NCBI RefSeq assembly: GCF_030813115.1
Contig: NZ_JAUSTY010000025.1
Coordinates: 1 to 61,325 of the forward strand
Reading direction: 5' to 3'
From: Bacillus horti
Lineage (GTDB): Bacteria > Bacillota > Bacilli > Caldalkalibacillales > JCM-10596
Length of the DNA: 61,325 nucleotides
Shown: piece after piece, positions 60,722 through 61,325 of the stretch
How the letters are laid out: each line of letters opens with the position of its first letter
How positions within the stretch are numbered: the first letter of the stretch is position 1
The notes under the pieces: generated by a model
The model's input: only the letters and a program-made list of their open reading frames with translations
The model's database searches: none
What the model was told of the DNA's origin: nothing
Translations under genes and position numbers: made by a program

Positions 60722-60926
60722 GGGAAGTCCCTCCTCTGCTGATTGATAAAATCCCTTCAATATCGAAGGAGCGCTGCTGCTTTCTCCACATACAATAAGC
60801 AAGGATTTTCTGCTCCTGTATGTTTTTGATGAAAATGGTGCGATGGGTGATCTGTCCTCTTTTATCCATATAGATCATTTGAACCGGTACATTAGCTAGA
60901 TAATACTTGTAAAGCAACTTCTCCAT
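60672..60926 (-). CDS. Small WYL-like protein upstream of the YolD gene
   Basis: The 84-residue protein ('MEKLLYKYYLANVPVQMIYM', later 'KILAYCMWRKQQRSFDIEGIL') resembles a minimal WYL-type beta domain often paired with YolD. It overlaps the YolD gene by 50 bp. I choose the ATG at 60926 because GAGGTGAG precedes it. Such domains bind ligands or nucleic acid; no specific role can be given. Confidence 0.6.
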   Translation of the reverse strand: MEKLLYKYYLANVPVQMIYMDKRGQITHRTIFIKNIQEQKILAYCMWRKQQRSFDIEGILSISRGGTSHERKQANTRLQHHVGS

Positions 60927-60935
60927 TCTTCTCAC

Positions 60936-61258
60936 CTCACATTTTAAAAATTGAGTTTATCACCCTAGTGCAAAATTAATTCCCGCTGTAGCTTCTCAAT
61001 AGGGCAGTATTAGTTTTTTTAACTAGCTATGATTGTGAGTCATTTAGTACTACCAATTATAAAGGAACATTTGTTTGTATATAGTATATGCGAATGTACG
61101 TTCTTTATTCAACAGGAAAATATTACTGTATTCATTGACTCGTTCGGAGGATTAGAAAAACTAAGCTTATCAATATGTTCTAGCGAAAGCCTTAGTTATT
61201 TTGCTATCTGTCCTTAAACTTATAAACTCTAGTAGAGTAAAGAACTGAAATTTTCTTT
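60936..61258. other. Intergenic stretch before the intron end
   Basis: No convincing gene. A short rightward frame at 61029-61217 lacks a ribosome site and family resemblance. Confidence 0.4.
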
Positions 61259-61325
61259 GGCGACCGTGAGGTCGCCTTTACTCATTCCAGCTCCTCCTCA
61301 TCAAACCGTACGTGAGGTTTTCCCT
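61259..61325 (-). mobile_element. 3' end of a group II intron, entering from the right edge
   Basis: Read on the minus strand, the edge sequence contains GAAAACCTCACGTACGGTTT, the 3' strand of a domain V helix with its GAAA loop. It is followed by GATGAGGAGGAGCTGG (domain VI-like) and a perfect hairpin GGCGACC-TCAC-GGTCGCC. The intron body and reverse transcriptase would lie outside the window. Confidence 0.65.

Noticed and set aside
61029-61217. A 62-residue rightward frame near the right edge.
   Set aside because: No ribosome site, no family resemblance and AT-rich surroundings.

Overview
This window looks like the chromosome of a low-GC, spore-forming member of the Bacillales, probably Bacillaceae or a close relative. 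The evidence is a ypbB-recS-ypbD-ypbE block, CotF-type coat proteins, a YaaH/SleL spore-cortex glucosaminidase, a serine T-box in front of a serA operon, Fra (YdhG), a SodF-type superoxide dismutase, a YtrA-type GntR/ABC operon and a YolD-like protein. The genus cannot be fixed from the sequence alone.

Left part (1 to about 36.7 kb): mostly ordinary core and accessory chromosome. In order it holds a truncated polysaccharide deacetylase; a leftward group (phosphoesterase, membrane protein, YtkD-like Nudix, a catalytically odd SDR); two coat proteins; a serine hydrolase; an orphan siderophore-type N-hydroxylase; an ECF-like sigma factor beside a second ClpP; a CorC-type transporter and an MscS channel; an orphan holin; YaaH; ypbE-ypbD-recS-ypbB; T-box-aminotransferase-serA; a PHP phosphatase; an L,D-transpeptidase; SodF; a stress protein; a GntR/ABC operon with a clear operator; hemolysin III; an SLC13 permease; a DUF2975/XRE pair; Fra; a broken GNAT gene; GrpB; a frameshifted lipoprotein; and a zinc-ribbon membrane protein. 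Three copies of a small structured dispersed repeat lie in intergenic positions at 0.5, 12.4 and 28.5 kb.

Centre (36.8-52.7 kb): a 15.8-kb integrated element in the 3' end of tRNA-Val(GAC). It is bounded by a 47-bp direct repeat with one mismatch. It encodes a tyrosine integrase, a BhlA-like holin, scaffold, major capsid protein, an AEP-type primase, small and large terminase, portal, a head-tail connector and an Ig-domain head protein, but no tail gene, endolysin or recognisable divergent repressor switch. This is the gene set expected of a capsid-forming phage satellite (cf-PICI-like), which builds its own heads and borrows helper tails. Its most unusual part is a 1.4-kb non-coding array (38.45-39.8 kb) of about 207-bp units with two conserved boxes and variable interiors. 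The array lies between two strong terminators and just upstream of an attenuator-like leader for the head operon. A near-consensus promoter points out of the right end and would drive the integrase only after the element circularises.

Right part (52.9-61.3 kb): chromosome again. It holds a SRAP (HMCES-like) protein, an APH-family kinase, and a leftward response regulator/histidine kinase/DoxX/ABC ATPase/two-permease cluster resembling the linearmycin-resistance Lnr system. A WYL-like small protein and a YolD-like protein follow, and the 3' end of a group II intron enters from the right edge.
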